From NCBI GenBank assembly GCA_958430865.1, contig CAUDNR010000601.1:1-22207 (forward strand): a stretch of 22,207 nt of DNA, read 5' to 3'. A program made the position numbers and the translations under genes. This document shows, one piece after another, positions 9,131-18,803 of the stretch. Each line of letters starts with the position of its first letter. Position 1 is the first letter of the stretch. Under the pieces are notes generated by a model. It did no database searches. It was not told the DNA's origin and saw only the letters and a program-made list of their open reading frames with translations. This stretch comes from Entrophospora sp. SA101. Taxonomy: Eukaryota; Glomeromycota; Glomeromycetes; Entrophosporales; Entrophosporaceae.

Positions 9131-10034
9131 ATATAAATACTCCCCTGTTTAATTACTACCAATTAATACTAATTATTACAGGTGCCACTTAATGACTGCT
9201 ATATAGTTATAATAACTTTAAAGTTCCTACATGGTTGGTTGCGTTATATAGGAAAGGAAAACTGTACTTTCTTGTATCAAGATTGTGTATGTTAAACATA
9301 CTGTTTAAACCAGATGTAATATTTTCATAAGAAAAGACTGTTCTATAAAAGTCCCTAGTGAATGCGATTTAATGCGATTAAAATTGTTTTCAGTAGTTAA
9401 GTTAAAATGCAAAGTGCCTGTAAAGCTTCGTCCATAACCAAGTTGGCATATGACCACTTTTCTTATTTAAACATATGAAAATTGGGTACAAAATTTCATG
9501 TGACGATTGGATTTTCAATCATGCTATATAGTTGCACCTTGAATTACTCGGAAGCCATCAAATAAATTCTACTTGCACATTAAGTAAAAGTTGCTTTACA
9601 GGTAAAAATAACTTGAATATGCGTGGTTTAATATTAAGCTTTGGTAAAGGATTTGTCGCTATTTGTTGCTAGGTTATGATTAAATATTTGTTAACATTGT
9701 TGCAAAAATAAATCCTTGGCCTAATTGATTCAATAAATATAAATGTATTAATGATTTATGAAAACACGAATTCGTAACACAGCCATCAAGTGAGGTCACA
9801 TAAATCCAATACTATAACTTAAAATTTTCTTTTTCTTGCCAATAATTTCAATGATTTTTAAGCTTGCTTTTATACCTCCGAAATTAATTTTGTGTTACAC
9901 TATGGCTGTGATCATCACCAAACACGTGAATATCGTCACGATCTAATAATATGTTTATGAACAAATTCATAATAAGATGATTGAATTGATTTATTAAATT
10001 AATTACTTATGAAGTATTGTAGATAGGGTGATTA
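9131..10034. other. non-coding stretch upstream of the PB1-Rxt3 gene
   Basis: I see no supported gene on either strand. The sequence near 9190-9560 is less AT-biased than its surroundings and may be old transposon sequence, but no terminal repeats or target duplication were found. Confidence 0.4.
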
Positions 10035-10057
10035 TTATATATATATAAATATATAAC
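10035..10057 (+). promoter_or_regulatory. possible TATA region of the PB1-Rxt3 gene
   Basis: An uninterrupted TATATATATAAATATATAA-type run lies about 70-90 bp upstream of the ATG at 10126, the right distance for a TATA element. AT repeats are common here, so the assignment is tentative. Confidence 0.3.
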
Positions 10058-10125
10058 GAGTTTTGTCAAGTTTTTATTAAAAAAAATTAAACTTCAATTT
10101 TTTTACCAAAAAAATTATTAAAAAT

Positions 10126-11136
10126 ATGGACAAAGATAGCATCGCAATCAAGGTTAGTTGTAACACTAATAATATAGAGACAGTTACTCGTAAAATTTCT
10201 ATCGATAAAAACATAAAGTTGGAAGAATTGGAATACAAGGTATGAATAAAAACAATAACAAAATGATAGCGTATATATGTGTCATATATATTAATATATT
10301 ATCATTATACAACAATTACACATTATAGATACGGGAACGTTTTAATATAAATTATGATAGAGGAATTGATATCTATTATATTGATGAAGAAAACGATCGT
10401 ATTTATGTGACCCACGAAGATGAATTGTTGCTTGTTTTAAAAAGTCAGGAATCACCAAAATTTGATGTTGTTGTTAAATCTGTTAAATCAAAGGTAAAAA
10501 AAAAAAAATACAAATCATTGATTTATATATACATTCATATATATATTTGATTGATATTTTTGATAAAACAAAATCAATGTTTACTAATATTTATGTATTA
10601 CACGTTACTGCTATTATTATTATTTATTATAGATTGTTGATGATTCGTTCAAATATCCATCAATTCCCAAATGTAAACTTGGAGATATTGTCGATGTATT
10701 GATTGAATCAAAATATTTAACTACTTCATACGTATCAAAGAGCGGTACAAAAGCTTGGGGAACTTATATTTTTACTGATGATTCAGATATTGTAAAAGGT
10801 ATTTATTATCTATCTATAAACAATAATAGAAATGATAGATGGATGTTATAATTAATTTGTTCCAATTGATAGTGCTTGTAACTAATTTTTTCTAATTGTT
10901 TAATTTTTAAAGCTCTTGCACATTCTGAAAAAATAGAACTTGCAGATACTCCACCTTCACATAATGTAATTGCAACTATACGTTTTTTGCCTGGCTGTCT
11001 TGAATACGTTGGATCAACTAATCAAGGGATATCAACATTGGATTTCAATGAATACGACTTAAGTTACGTTATTGAAGGTGTTAGAACTGTTAGAAAATCT
11101 TCTAAAAGTTCAAGTGAAAAAAAATCTTATTATTAA
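10126..11136 (+). CDS. PB1 domain plus Rxt3-like (Rpd3L subunit-type) domain protein, 222 aa
   Basis: Four exons (10126-10239, 10329-10493, 10633-10798, 10913-11136) join in phase to 222 codons plus TAA. Introns are 89, 139 and 114 bp with GTATGA, GTAAAA and GTATTT donors and TAG/AAG acceptors. Residues 5-88 form a PB1 domain: beta-1 AIKVSC with Lys9, KIRERFNI in helix 1, and an OPCA-type acidic motif IYYIDEENDRIYVTHEDEL (52-71). Residues 94-206 match the Rxt3 fold: IPKCKLGDIVDVLIESKYLT, then WGTYIFTDDSDIVKALAHSE (135-154), HNVIATIRFLPGCLEYVGST, and DLSYVIEGVR at the end. Rxt3 is a subunit of the fungal Rpd3L histone deacetylase complex; its hallmark is LWGTDVYTDDSDIV. The tail is Ser/Lys-rich. 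PB1 domains pair head to tail, so the protein may link a partner to a deacetylase complex; that role is inferred. The PB1 assignment is strong and the Rxt3 assignment good but distant. The gene appears intact. Confidence 0.85.
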
Positions 11137-11174
11137 TTTAAAATATCAATATTTATTTTCTTTGCGCTTTTAGA

Positions 11175-11180
11175 AATAAA
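11175..11180 (+). terminator. polyadenylation signal AATAAA
   Basis: A canonical AATAAA lies 39 bp after the stop of the PB1-Rxt3 gene. A second one is at 11301-11306. Either could direct 3' end formation. Confidence 0.4.
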
Positions 11181-11233
11181 ACCTAATTATTTATCTAGGA
11201 TATGTTTATTTGGCAGTTCATTATATACATGAC

Positions 11234-11237
<4 letters not shown>

Positions 11238-11268
<31 letters not shown>
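11238..11268. repeat. (AT)n microsatellite
   Basis: A perfect 31-base AT dinucleotide run in the spacer between the convergent PB1-Rxt3 and H2A genes. Length is likely to vary between isolates. Confidence 0.9.
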
Positions 11269-11269
<1 letters not shown>

Positions 11270-11595
11270 CATAACGATTCTATTATAATTATTTAAATCA
11301 AATAAAGTTTATTTATTAAATTTCCTTTTCTCTTCAAATTAATAATAATTTTCTTCTAATTCCAATGTAATTAATAATTAATTAATTATTCTATCTTCCT
11401 TCATCACACGTACACACACTCACTACTCTCATTTAATAAAATTTGTCTTTTATAAAGTAAAAAAAGATGATTAATTATTAATGTGTTTTTAGTGAGAAAT
11501 TTACAAATTAAAAAAAATTAAAAAAGTAATCCACATTTCAAAGAAAAAAGTAAAAAAAGAATATAGGAATATTGAATTTTTTTAAAAAAAAATTC

Positions 11596-12390
11596 TCAAG
11601 CAGTTGATTTTGATGGAGTTTTAGCGCCCTTGGTAGGTTTCTTTGGAGATGCGGTTGTTGTTCCAGATTTACTGGTTGTCTTTTCACCTTTCTTTTTAGG
11701 AAGTAATTCGACGTGAATGTTGGGTAAAACACCGCCTTCGGAAATATGGACATGCCTCAACAATATGTTTAATTCTTCGTCATTTCGTATAGCAAGTTGT
11801 AGATGCCGTGGGATGATTCTTTGTTTTTTGTTATCACGTGCTGCATTACCTGCCAATTCGAGGACTTCGGCTGTTAGATATTCTATGACAGCAGCCAAAT
11901 AAATTGGTGCGCCTGCTCCAACACGATCTGCATAACGACCTTTTCTGAGAAGTCTTCCTATACGCCCAACGGGAAAAGTTAATCCTGAAGATAAATAATT
12001 ATTTTGAGAGTGAGTAATGAATGTATCATTTTTATAAATATATATATATATATAACCAAATAAATAAACGCAAACGTAAAATGATGAATATACCTGCTTT
12101 AAGACTTTTTGAAGTTTTTGTTGTACCAGTTGAAACACCTTTGGAACCTTTAGTACTTTTCTATTTATTATATTATTTTTGAAATAATAAAATAATTTAT
12201 TAAATTTATTTCCTTTTTTTCTCTCAAAAAAATGATAAAATTATAATTATTAATAACGGCCCACCTTAGCTTTTCCACCAGTACTAGATGCAGTGGCAAC
12301 AACAGGCTCATCTGAACCAGCTGGAACACTATTATTATCTGAGGTTCTTGCACGAGAACTTCTTGCTTCTGGTTTTTCTGCTGTAGACAT
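11596..12390 (-). CDS. histone H2A variant with extended N- and C-terminal tails, 193 aa
   Basis: Three minus-strand exons (12265-12390, 12094-12160, 11596-11984) join in phase to 193 codons plus TGA. Introns are 104 and 109 bp with GTGGGC and GTATAT donors. The histone fold starts at Gly65 ([20 protein letters not shown]) and contains [49 protein letters not shown] and [16 protein letters not shown]. Acidic-patch residues Glu99, Glu104, Glu107, Asp133, Glu134 and Glu135 are all present. It packages DNA with H2B in the nucleosome. It is not H2A.Z (canonical RVGAGAP and ARDNKK) and has no SQ[E/D] ending, so it is not H2A.X. The N-terminal tail is about 64 residues, where canonical H2A has about 15-20. 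The C-terminal tail carries SPKK (177-180) and TPSK (187-190). The docking region RHVHISEGG differs from the usual GKVTIAQGG. It starts at the ATG at 12390, because reading through intron 2 gives a false start. Confidence 0.92.
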
Positions 12391-12664
12391 TTTTTTTCTT
12401 TTTTGTTTTAAATAAATTTATTTATTTTCTTCTTTAATAATAAAAATATATTTTAATCCGTGCGATATGTTGTTTATTAATAATGTTATTATTATCGCTT
12501 ATTACTTACTATCTATCTATTGATGATTTTTATCCAGCTAAATGTAGTTGTTATGAATTTTTAATGGATGAAAATTTTTGTGTAAAAAGTGTAAAAAAAA
12601 AATATTTTCTAGTAATATTTTTATATTTATATATTAATTTTACTGTAACAAATAATAAATAAAT
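12391..12664. promoter_or_regulatory. upstream region of the H2A variant, possibly bidirectional
   Basis: This 274-bp AT-rich spacer lies between the H2A start (minus strand) and a decayed plus-strand gene start at 12665. It must hold the H2A promoter. No clear TATA box, histone-type element or other named site stands out. Confidence 0.3.
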
Positions 12665-12810
12665 ATGCAATCATCATCACATAAACTATTATCATTACCA
12701 AATTTGACCTTTGAGGAATTCAAAAACTTGTAAATCCTTACCAATTCCGATTAACTCCTTGTCTAAACAAGTATGATTTTCAAATTTTAGAGGAAAAAAA
12801 ATTATTTTAA
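12665..12810 (+). pseudogene. short coding relic divergent from H2A
   Basis: An ATG opens MQSSSHKLLSLPNLTFEEFK followed by NL and a TAA. One base out of frame the coding-like sequence continues VNPYQFRLTPCLNKYDFQIL and EEKKLF to a TAA at 12808-12810. Together they look like the first about 50 residues of a protein broken by a one-base indel near 12729. A GTATGA donor-like site at 12769 offers an alternative in which the second part is partly intronic. The family is not recognised. Confidence 0.3.
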
Positions 12811-14318
12811 TGTTGTTGTTATTGTTATTGTTATTGTTTATATTTTTTTTTTTTGGAAACAATCTTATTCTATATTTTTACGCGTACGTGCTATATTATT
12901 GGAGAAAAAGCATCATTGGATCGCGCGAGAAAATCAACGCGTTCTAATTAGTGGAACAGTAGCATCATCATCATCACAGAACAAAATAAATTGACGAGAG
13001 GTTCATTAATAATTACTAACGATAATGTATTATAAAGATTCTTTTTATTATTCAAAGAAATGTTTGTGAGCTTTTTTGTTTTTACACACACATGGAATAG
13101 TTTAATTCCTTGTCAAGCCTTGCTTTATATACGGAACACCATCATCATTTGTTTTATATTAAATTTTGGGTTCTCACTAAATTTTATTAGCCTATTTCGT
13201 GTCAATGAATGATTATTAGTAATGAATTGATAATGAGCTAAATAGTAATGGTTATTGATCGAGTCTGTTGGATCTATAAAATATAATAAAGTTTCCATAA
13301 TTATAGTCGGCTAATAATGAATCATTCATTCTGGAATTTCCCGTGTTGATGATAATGATTTGATAATGATTGTAATCATAAAACATAATATAACACCAAT
13401 ACATTTATTATATAGCAGATTCATTTATATTTCCTCCTACTTACTATCCCACTACTTACTGTTATAATTCTGAATAATTATCTTGATAATTAAAGCTTCT
13501 AATTGAGATCTTTACCCGAAATTCCATTAGCCAATTGAAAAATATCTTTATTTATAAGCGAAAAATAATTTTTTTTGTATTAAAAAAAAAAAAAACAGTT
13601 TAAATCGAATAATTGCGCGCAAAAAAAAGTCTTGAAAACTTTGAAAGGGAAGAAGCATAATTTTAAATCAAAACTTTAATCATTACGTTGAAAACTCGAG
13701 ACAAAAAGATATTGGAGGATACAGATTTATCAATAACTTGTTCAAATGGCTTGACCTCTTCAAAAAAACCCCATAAATTTGTTTCATGAACTCTCCTCTC
13801 ACTCAAATAACTTACTTACTATTATAGTTTGTGCTCGTCTGTCGTAATTAGTAATAACACTTATTCCCCTCTATTAGCGCTGTGAGTGTCATTTGCACCA
13901 ATGTTTAATGATTAATAACGAACAGAATTCGCTTTATTTATATTTTTTTCGAATAAAAATAACACTGTGTGTATGTGTGTGTATGCATATCTATCTAGTT
14001 AGTTCTAATTAATTAGAATTTTGTTTTTTTCACCCAAAGAATTTCTCCTACGACTACTTTCTATACGGTCTGTGGAGAACAACCAACACCAATTGATCTT
14101 GGAGGTATCCCAAACATACATTCATTATGTAGTGTAACCAGATGGATGTTTCAGTAGTGGAACTATATTAGATATTAATATATCCAAATAAAATTTTATC
14201 AATTTGTTTGATCCAACAAACTCCCACAAGAATTCTGTTTGTAGTGTGTTATATCAGCCTATTAATATTAAAATCGTTGGCTAAATCTAAATGAGATATT
14301 AAATAAGTCCTAGAACTG
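12811..14318. other. long intergenic stretch without a firm gene
   Basis: It begins with a TTGTTA/TTGTTG microsatellite (12811-12839). A CAT/ATC run lies near 12960-12976. Around 13203-13218 and 13311-13330 there are inverted copies of AATGAATGATT..ATTAG separated by about 90 bp. Two overlapping plus-strand frames near 13690-13785 look weakly coding but conflict with each other. Another at about 14043-14155 reads TVCGEQPTPIDLGGIPNIHS. None is strong enough to call. Confidence 0.35.
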
Positions 14319-14415
14319 GTTTATACACAAGAATATAAAGTTTATTATCTACCGCTTACGCTATCAGCTGTAAAGCATTAGCAATACTAGTACTAGAGTC
14401 AGAAAATACACTATT
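14319..14415 (-). pseudogene. fragment of a second Kelch gene (N-terminal blade)
   Basis: On the minus strand the frame reads VFSDSSTSIANALQLIA, a stop, then AVDNKLYILVYK. It aligns by eye with the N-terminus of the Kelch pseudogene at 16159-17796 (VFPNSNTIHYSAVSVV, then HNKLYILGG). It is short, has an in-frame stop and has lost the GG doublet, so it is a degenerate paralogous piece. The match is short and the call tentative. Confidence 0.35.
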
Positions 14416-14520
14416 TTTATAAACAATTTTAATTATAATAAAATTTTGCCATCGTTTAATTATTTTTAAATAATTTATCACGTGATTTTTATTTTCTGCA
14501 AATGATTTTCTGTTTATGAT

Positions 14521-14950
14521 AGGACCTCGCAAACTTCATAGATAAGTTACTGCTGCATCTGGGTCAAATTCATATTTAATAATAAATTAAATTTTTTGTC
14601 AATGATTCTAATAAGGTCAAATTATTTATAAATTAAAAATTTTACAAATGTCAAATCTATTATTATTCAACTTCCCAAAATCGTGTAACAAAAATTTTTT
14701 CTTACGTGCTTATTCTTTATAGTAAATTATAAAAATTAGTGAATTATTATCAGTTAAATCAATTGATTGGTAAAGTTATTTTTGTTACATTAGACGTTTC
14801 AAAATTTTTAATTTTAGTGTATATATTATGGGTTCTTTTTTCTAATGTTATTGCAAACCTTAGGGTCAAGTTCTTAATTTTGGTCGGGTCAAATCATATA
14901 ACAAACAAGAATTTTTGTTACTAACCTATCTATGAAGTTTGCAAGGTCCT
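14521..14950. mobile_element. 430-bp non-autonomous element with 29-bp terminal inverted repeats
   Basis: The arms at 14521-14549 and 14922-14950 are inverted copies matching at 27 of 29 positions. Each begins AGGACCT(C/T)GCAAACTTC on its own strand. The interior is AT-rich with GGGTCAAAT motifs near 14560 and 14886 and no credible protein; the open frame at 14739-14924 is hydrophobic AT noise running into the right arm. No target-site duplication is evident in the immediate flanks (TTATGAT / CATCTGA), so the superfamily is not assigned. Confidence 0.7.
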
Positions 14951-16158
14951 CATCTGATACTGTAAGTTTTGAAAAGGTAAGAGTAGTTTTGCCTTGTATT
15001 TAAAGTCTGAATTGCAAGTATTAATCAACTTACATATTAGAAATAAGGTATGTTTCTCTTTTTAATAAAAAAATTTCGTTCCACCACATAAAAAATTTTT
15101 TAAATGGCTTGTTTTTTGTAAATCACATGTCCAAAACATTCATAAATACCTATAACTTTAGTATCATTTGCCTATCTTCCACCTATAATAATAACTATAA
15201 TTCTACATCAGATAATAAGGTAATGTATGCATGTTCATAAATTAGAAACGTTGTGTTGATTACAGATGTTTCAGATCTGCTGCATTCAGAGATTAAATGA
15301 TTGTGAAGCAGAGAGACCCTTGGTCAATTAAAATGCTATTCCACTAAAAAATTTTTTTTTCTTTATCGTCATTTACAACTGCACAACACTTTCTCTATAA
15401 TTGGTGGTTGTAACACTCGTTGATTTCAGAACTGTTTCATTTATATCTTTATGTAGTTTGATAAATAAATATTCCTTTTAAAAACCATTTTATGATGAGA
15501 AAATTTAAAAGATATTATCAAAAACTAGGCTTCGTATGTGTAATTTCATTATGCGCGTTTTTGGTAATTAGAAAGAATAAGTATCCCGATACTTTGGTTG
15601 GTTTTAACATATTAAATTATTAAATCCGTCAACTGTTTTTCAATAAAGTATGATATTTGAAACCACTGTCAAGTTATAATTTATATATAATAAAAAATTT
15701 TCTCAAAATATCCTTTGGTAAATAAAAAAAATAAAGAATGTAATTTTTTTAGATCATGATATTATAAACAGTCTTGATAAGTGCTTATATTGTTAAATTA
15801 CCAATATTAACATTATTTAGCTAATAATTACGAAAATTTAGATCTATCTATTTCAGGGCATTCTTATGCTGCCTAGACGCGTTTAAACATAACAATTAGG
15901 TTCAATTATCTGTCGAAAAATTTTGGATTGACTTTTAAAGTTAATTGTGAATAAAATATAAAACTTGAGTATTTTTATTATGATTGTTTTTCGGTGATCT
16001 GACAATAATAGTAATGATGTATTTATAAAATGAAAGAAATAATGACCAATAAATCGAAATAATTCTTAAATAATACAAATCATATAATTAAATAATTCCT
16101 AATACAATGTATATAAAATACAAAAATTTATTATTTAAAAAATATTATCTTATTGTAA
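14951..16158. other. AT-rich stretch without a firm gene
   Basis: Only faint coding signal is present. On the minus strand about 15129-15200 reads VIIIGGR, a stop, ANDTKVIGIYECFGHVIY, which could be a worn Kelch blade (GG doublet) but is too short to assert. No RNA gene or terminal repeat was recognised. Confidence 0.3.
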
Positions 16159-16304
16159 TTATGGTCCTCCTCCAGTGGAATTGGAATTCTTCTCCTTTGA
16201 TATAATTTTACAATTACCAATTACAAATGTTGATATTACAACCAATGTTATTCCAACTAAATTGCAACTACTATTATATTATTGATACTTGAATAATGTT
16301 TTGT

Positions 16305-16395
16305 AGTGATGATGTTGTTGTTGATGATATCTGATGATGATAATGATGACAATTGTGATGATGATGGATGGTGGTGGTGATGACGGCGGCGGTCA
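16305..16395. repeat. GAT/GTT/GGC trinucleotide repeat tract
   Basis: Imperfect GATGATGTTGTTGTTGATG, GATGATGATAATGATG, GATGATGATGGATGGTGGTG and GACGGCGGCGG runs lie between the last Kelch blade and the membrane helix of the pseudogene. In the coding sense this gives His/Ser/Asn runs, which corresponds to the low-complexity hinge of the protein. Confidence 0.75.
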
Positions 16396-17095
16396 GATGT
16401 TGAATAACTTGTTTTCCAGCTATAATCTTTAATATCCAGTATATAAGTGTTTGCACTAGTTGATATTGACTTGACTCATTATTTGTGATATTCCCTATAT
16501 ATAGATGTAATTTATTAATTAATTATCAATTGATTTTATAAAAATAATTTTAAAAATAAAAAATACCAAAACTTATTGTCATTTGATTTCCAATTAAATT
16601 GGCTGAATGCAATGTTAGAAGTGAAGCACAGACCATTGGAAAGGATTTGCGGTCGTATCAAGAACAATAATTTCAGGATGTGGTGTTGGTTCTCTACTAA
16701 ACACCATAAACAATCATCCTTCCATCCTTTGCTATACAAAATTTACATTTACAGTATAGTATATACATAATTTTAATAATTTTTGTATAATTATTTTTTT
16801 AAAATTCAAAAATTGATTACAAAGTACAGCTGAATGGCTACTTACGAGGTTGGATATATGATGGACCATCTGCTGTCTAAATTTTCCATCCAGTTGTAAA
16901 AATAAAAATAAAAATAATTTAAACCAATCTGTCTTTTTTCCTGTAAAAATTGATAAATTTCATATTTTTAATTAATTAAATATTTACCATAATCGACCAA
17001 GTTGAAAAGTCTTTATATCAAAAATTTTTATCTATAAAATAATTACATGCGTATTAAAAAAAAAAAACTGAAATTATATAATTAAAATCCCCATA

Positions 17096-17126
<31 letters not shown>

Positions 17127-17128
17127 AT
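17096..17128. repeat. (TAAA)n microsatellite
   Basis: About eight perfect TAAA units lie inside the decayed Kelch gene, between its C-terminal blades, probably in a former intron or an expanded AT-rich gap. Confidence 0.85.
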
Positions 17129-17796
17129 GTGTACTTTATAAATTTCAGCTTCATAAATATTTGTGCTTGCAGCATCACTTGCTTCGCATCAACCATCAGG
17201 CAATAAGGTTGAAGTATGGTCAGTACTTGGTTTTTGTAGATTTTTAGTGATGACTTTATGTCAAATCAAGTCTTTTGTATCCAAAGTGTGGATATCATTA
17301 AAATATTTACTACTAGTAGATCCGGTAACTTCAGATGCTACTCCACCAAAAATATACAATTTTCCTTTATCATCCATCACCATACTACTTTCTTTACGAT
17401 TAATGGGTGCATCACCAGTTGTTTTTGGAGCATTCCAAATTTTTGTATTTACATCATATGCATAAAGCAAATTTATAAAATTATAATCTCTGGGAATTGT
17501 ATTTACCATAATTCCACCAAATAAAAATATTGTTGCTTTGTTCAATCCACCAACTGCATCTATAGACCAAGCACTGTCTATAGGTACTTTGTAAATTTCT
17601 ACTCATGTTACATTTGTAATATCAAAATCTTTAGTTAAATCCACGTAAAAAAACGAATCAATCATATACTTCTACTTCTGGATTTATACCCCCCAAGAAT
17701 GTAAAGTTTATTATGCGTCACTACACTAACAGCCGAATAATGTATTGTATTAGAGTTTGGAAATACATTGCTAATAACAAATATTATAAATAATGT

Positions 17797-18617
17797 TTAC
17801 TATTTTTAAAATTTAAACTCATTTATTTTTATTTTTATTTTTTTATTTTTTTTTAACGACATTTTATTAATTAAGTTGAACGATATGAAACTACCATAAT
17901 GATATTCGTTCGGAACAACTTGGTGTTGTCATTGATTATTTTATCTTTATCAATTACTATATAAACTATCACAAAGAGAATTTCTGGTCAAAATTATTTG
18001 CAACAACACAAAGAAATATTTATCATTAAGATTATCAATAAATATTATCGATAAAAAATTGGGCGCGTTTTTAGAAAAAGGGTATATAATATATTTGACG
18101 TCGAAATTCCTGCTTTTTGATTAATTAATCTTTAGAGTTAAAAGTAGGGTTAATAACTGTAATTATAACTCCATATTCGAATACTCGTAATTATTTCGGA
18201 TACACGTAATTATTTTGAATGTTCATTATTTCAGATATTTATATAAATTCTAACATACTATTATTAATTTTTTTTCTTGTTCTTTAATTGATAAAGTTTC
18301 TTTTTGGACATCATCAATTTGATTGATCATTTCAAGCTATATCAAAAAATTATTAATAAATTATCATCAAAAAAATTACCATCATTTTTTATCAGGTGCA
18401 AGAATATTATGACATTTTAAAAATGATTTATATAATTGAAGTATTGGGAATATTTTTCTGCAAATTCCATTTGGGTTTTGAAAGGATTACTTTTTAAATG
18501 AAATGTTTTCTGAACAAATATTTTAATAGTTTTGAAAATATGTTATCTTTATTATATAGTAGGATAAGTTACAAATAAGTTAGTACTATTTATCAATCAA
18601 TAATCATTTCAAACATT
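17797..18617. other. AT-rich non-coding stretch
   Basis: No gene is supported. It holds a T-rich run (17821-17855), the TTCGTTCGGA motif at 17905 and two tandem CGTAATTATTT(C/T) units near 18184-18215. Confidence 0.35.
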
Positions 18618-18737
18618 TGTCATTCAAATTATTTGTGCTATTTGAATTATTCATTACATTTGAATTATTCATCCTATCTGAATTATTTGTTCTATTCAGA
18701 TTATTCATTTTATTTGAATTATTCATTTTATTTGTTT
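18618..18737. repeat. about 20-bp tandem repeat (TATTTGAATTATTCATT)
   Basis: About six imperfect copies of a 19-20 bp unit (TATTTGAATTATTCATT plus two or three bases) run head to tail. They are followed at 18750-18800 by an inverted, diverged segment (AATAAATAAAACAAATAATT), so the region could fold back on itself. Confidence 0.7.
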
Positions 18738-18803
18738 ATTTCAATGTAGTTTGATTACTCAAATTCATAATGAATAAATAAAACAAATAATTTGAACTAT
18801 TAA

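Larger units (their letters stand above)
16159..17796 (-). pseudogene. Kelch-repeat type I membrane protein pseudogene
   Basis: From the 5' end the remains read TLFIIFVISNVFPNSN (signal-peptide-like), HYSAVSVV.HNKLYILGG, FFYVDLTKDFDITNVT, AVGGLNKATIFLFGG, NTKIWNAPKTTGDAPINRKE, KGKLYIFGG and FNDIHTLDTKDL (17261-17545 is the best preserved frame). Then come STLLPDG, DGRMIVYG, EIIVLDTTANPFQWSV and LHSANLIGNQMTISFG (16568-16740), and NTYILDIKDYSWKTSYSTSD. A trinucleotide-repeat hinge follows, then a membrane helix VGITLVVISTFVIG and a short tail ending GGGP before TAA at 16159. This is the architecture of the secreted or membrane Kelch beta-propeller proteins common in Rhizophagus-like fungi. Damage: no ATG (an in-frame TAA precedes Thr), frameshifts near 17690, 16700, 16630 and 16265, and TGA stops where Trp is expected (after NVT and after DTKDLI). 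Confidence 0.85.

Noticed and set aside
11985..12138. Open frame continuing upstream from the H2A core with its own ATG-like start ([12 protein letters not shown])
   Set aside because: It reads through intron 2 (AT-rich, IYIYIYK). Exons 1 and 2 join the core in phase through proper GT/AG sites, so the true N-terminus starts at 12390.
16274..16770. Overlapping short open frames, including a His-rich one
   Set aside because: Off-frame readings of the Kelch pseudogene. The trinucleotide tract produces His runs by chance.
17163..17524. Plus-strand frames of 88 and 100 codons
   Set aside because: Antisense shadows of the Kelch pseudogene, whose minus-strand frame has clear Kelch motifs.
16159..17796. 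Reassignment of UGA to Trp, suggested by TGA at Trp positions
   Set aside because: H2A ends in TGA, intact genes such as Rpn5 and PB1-Rxt3 use TGG for Trp, and the Kelch copy also has frameshifts. Ordinary decay explains the stops.
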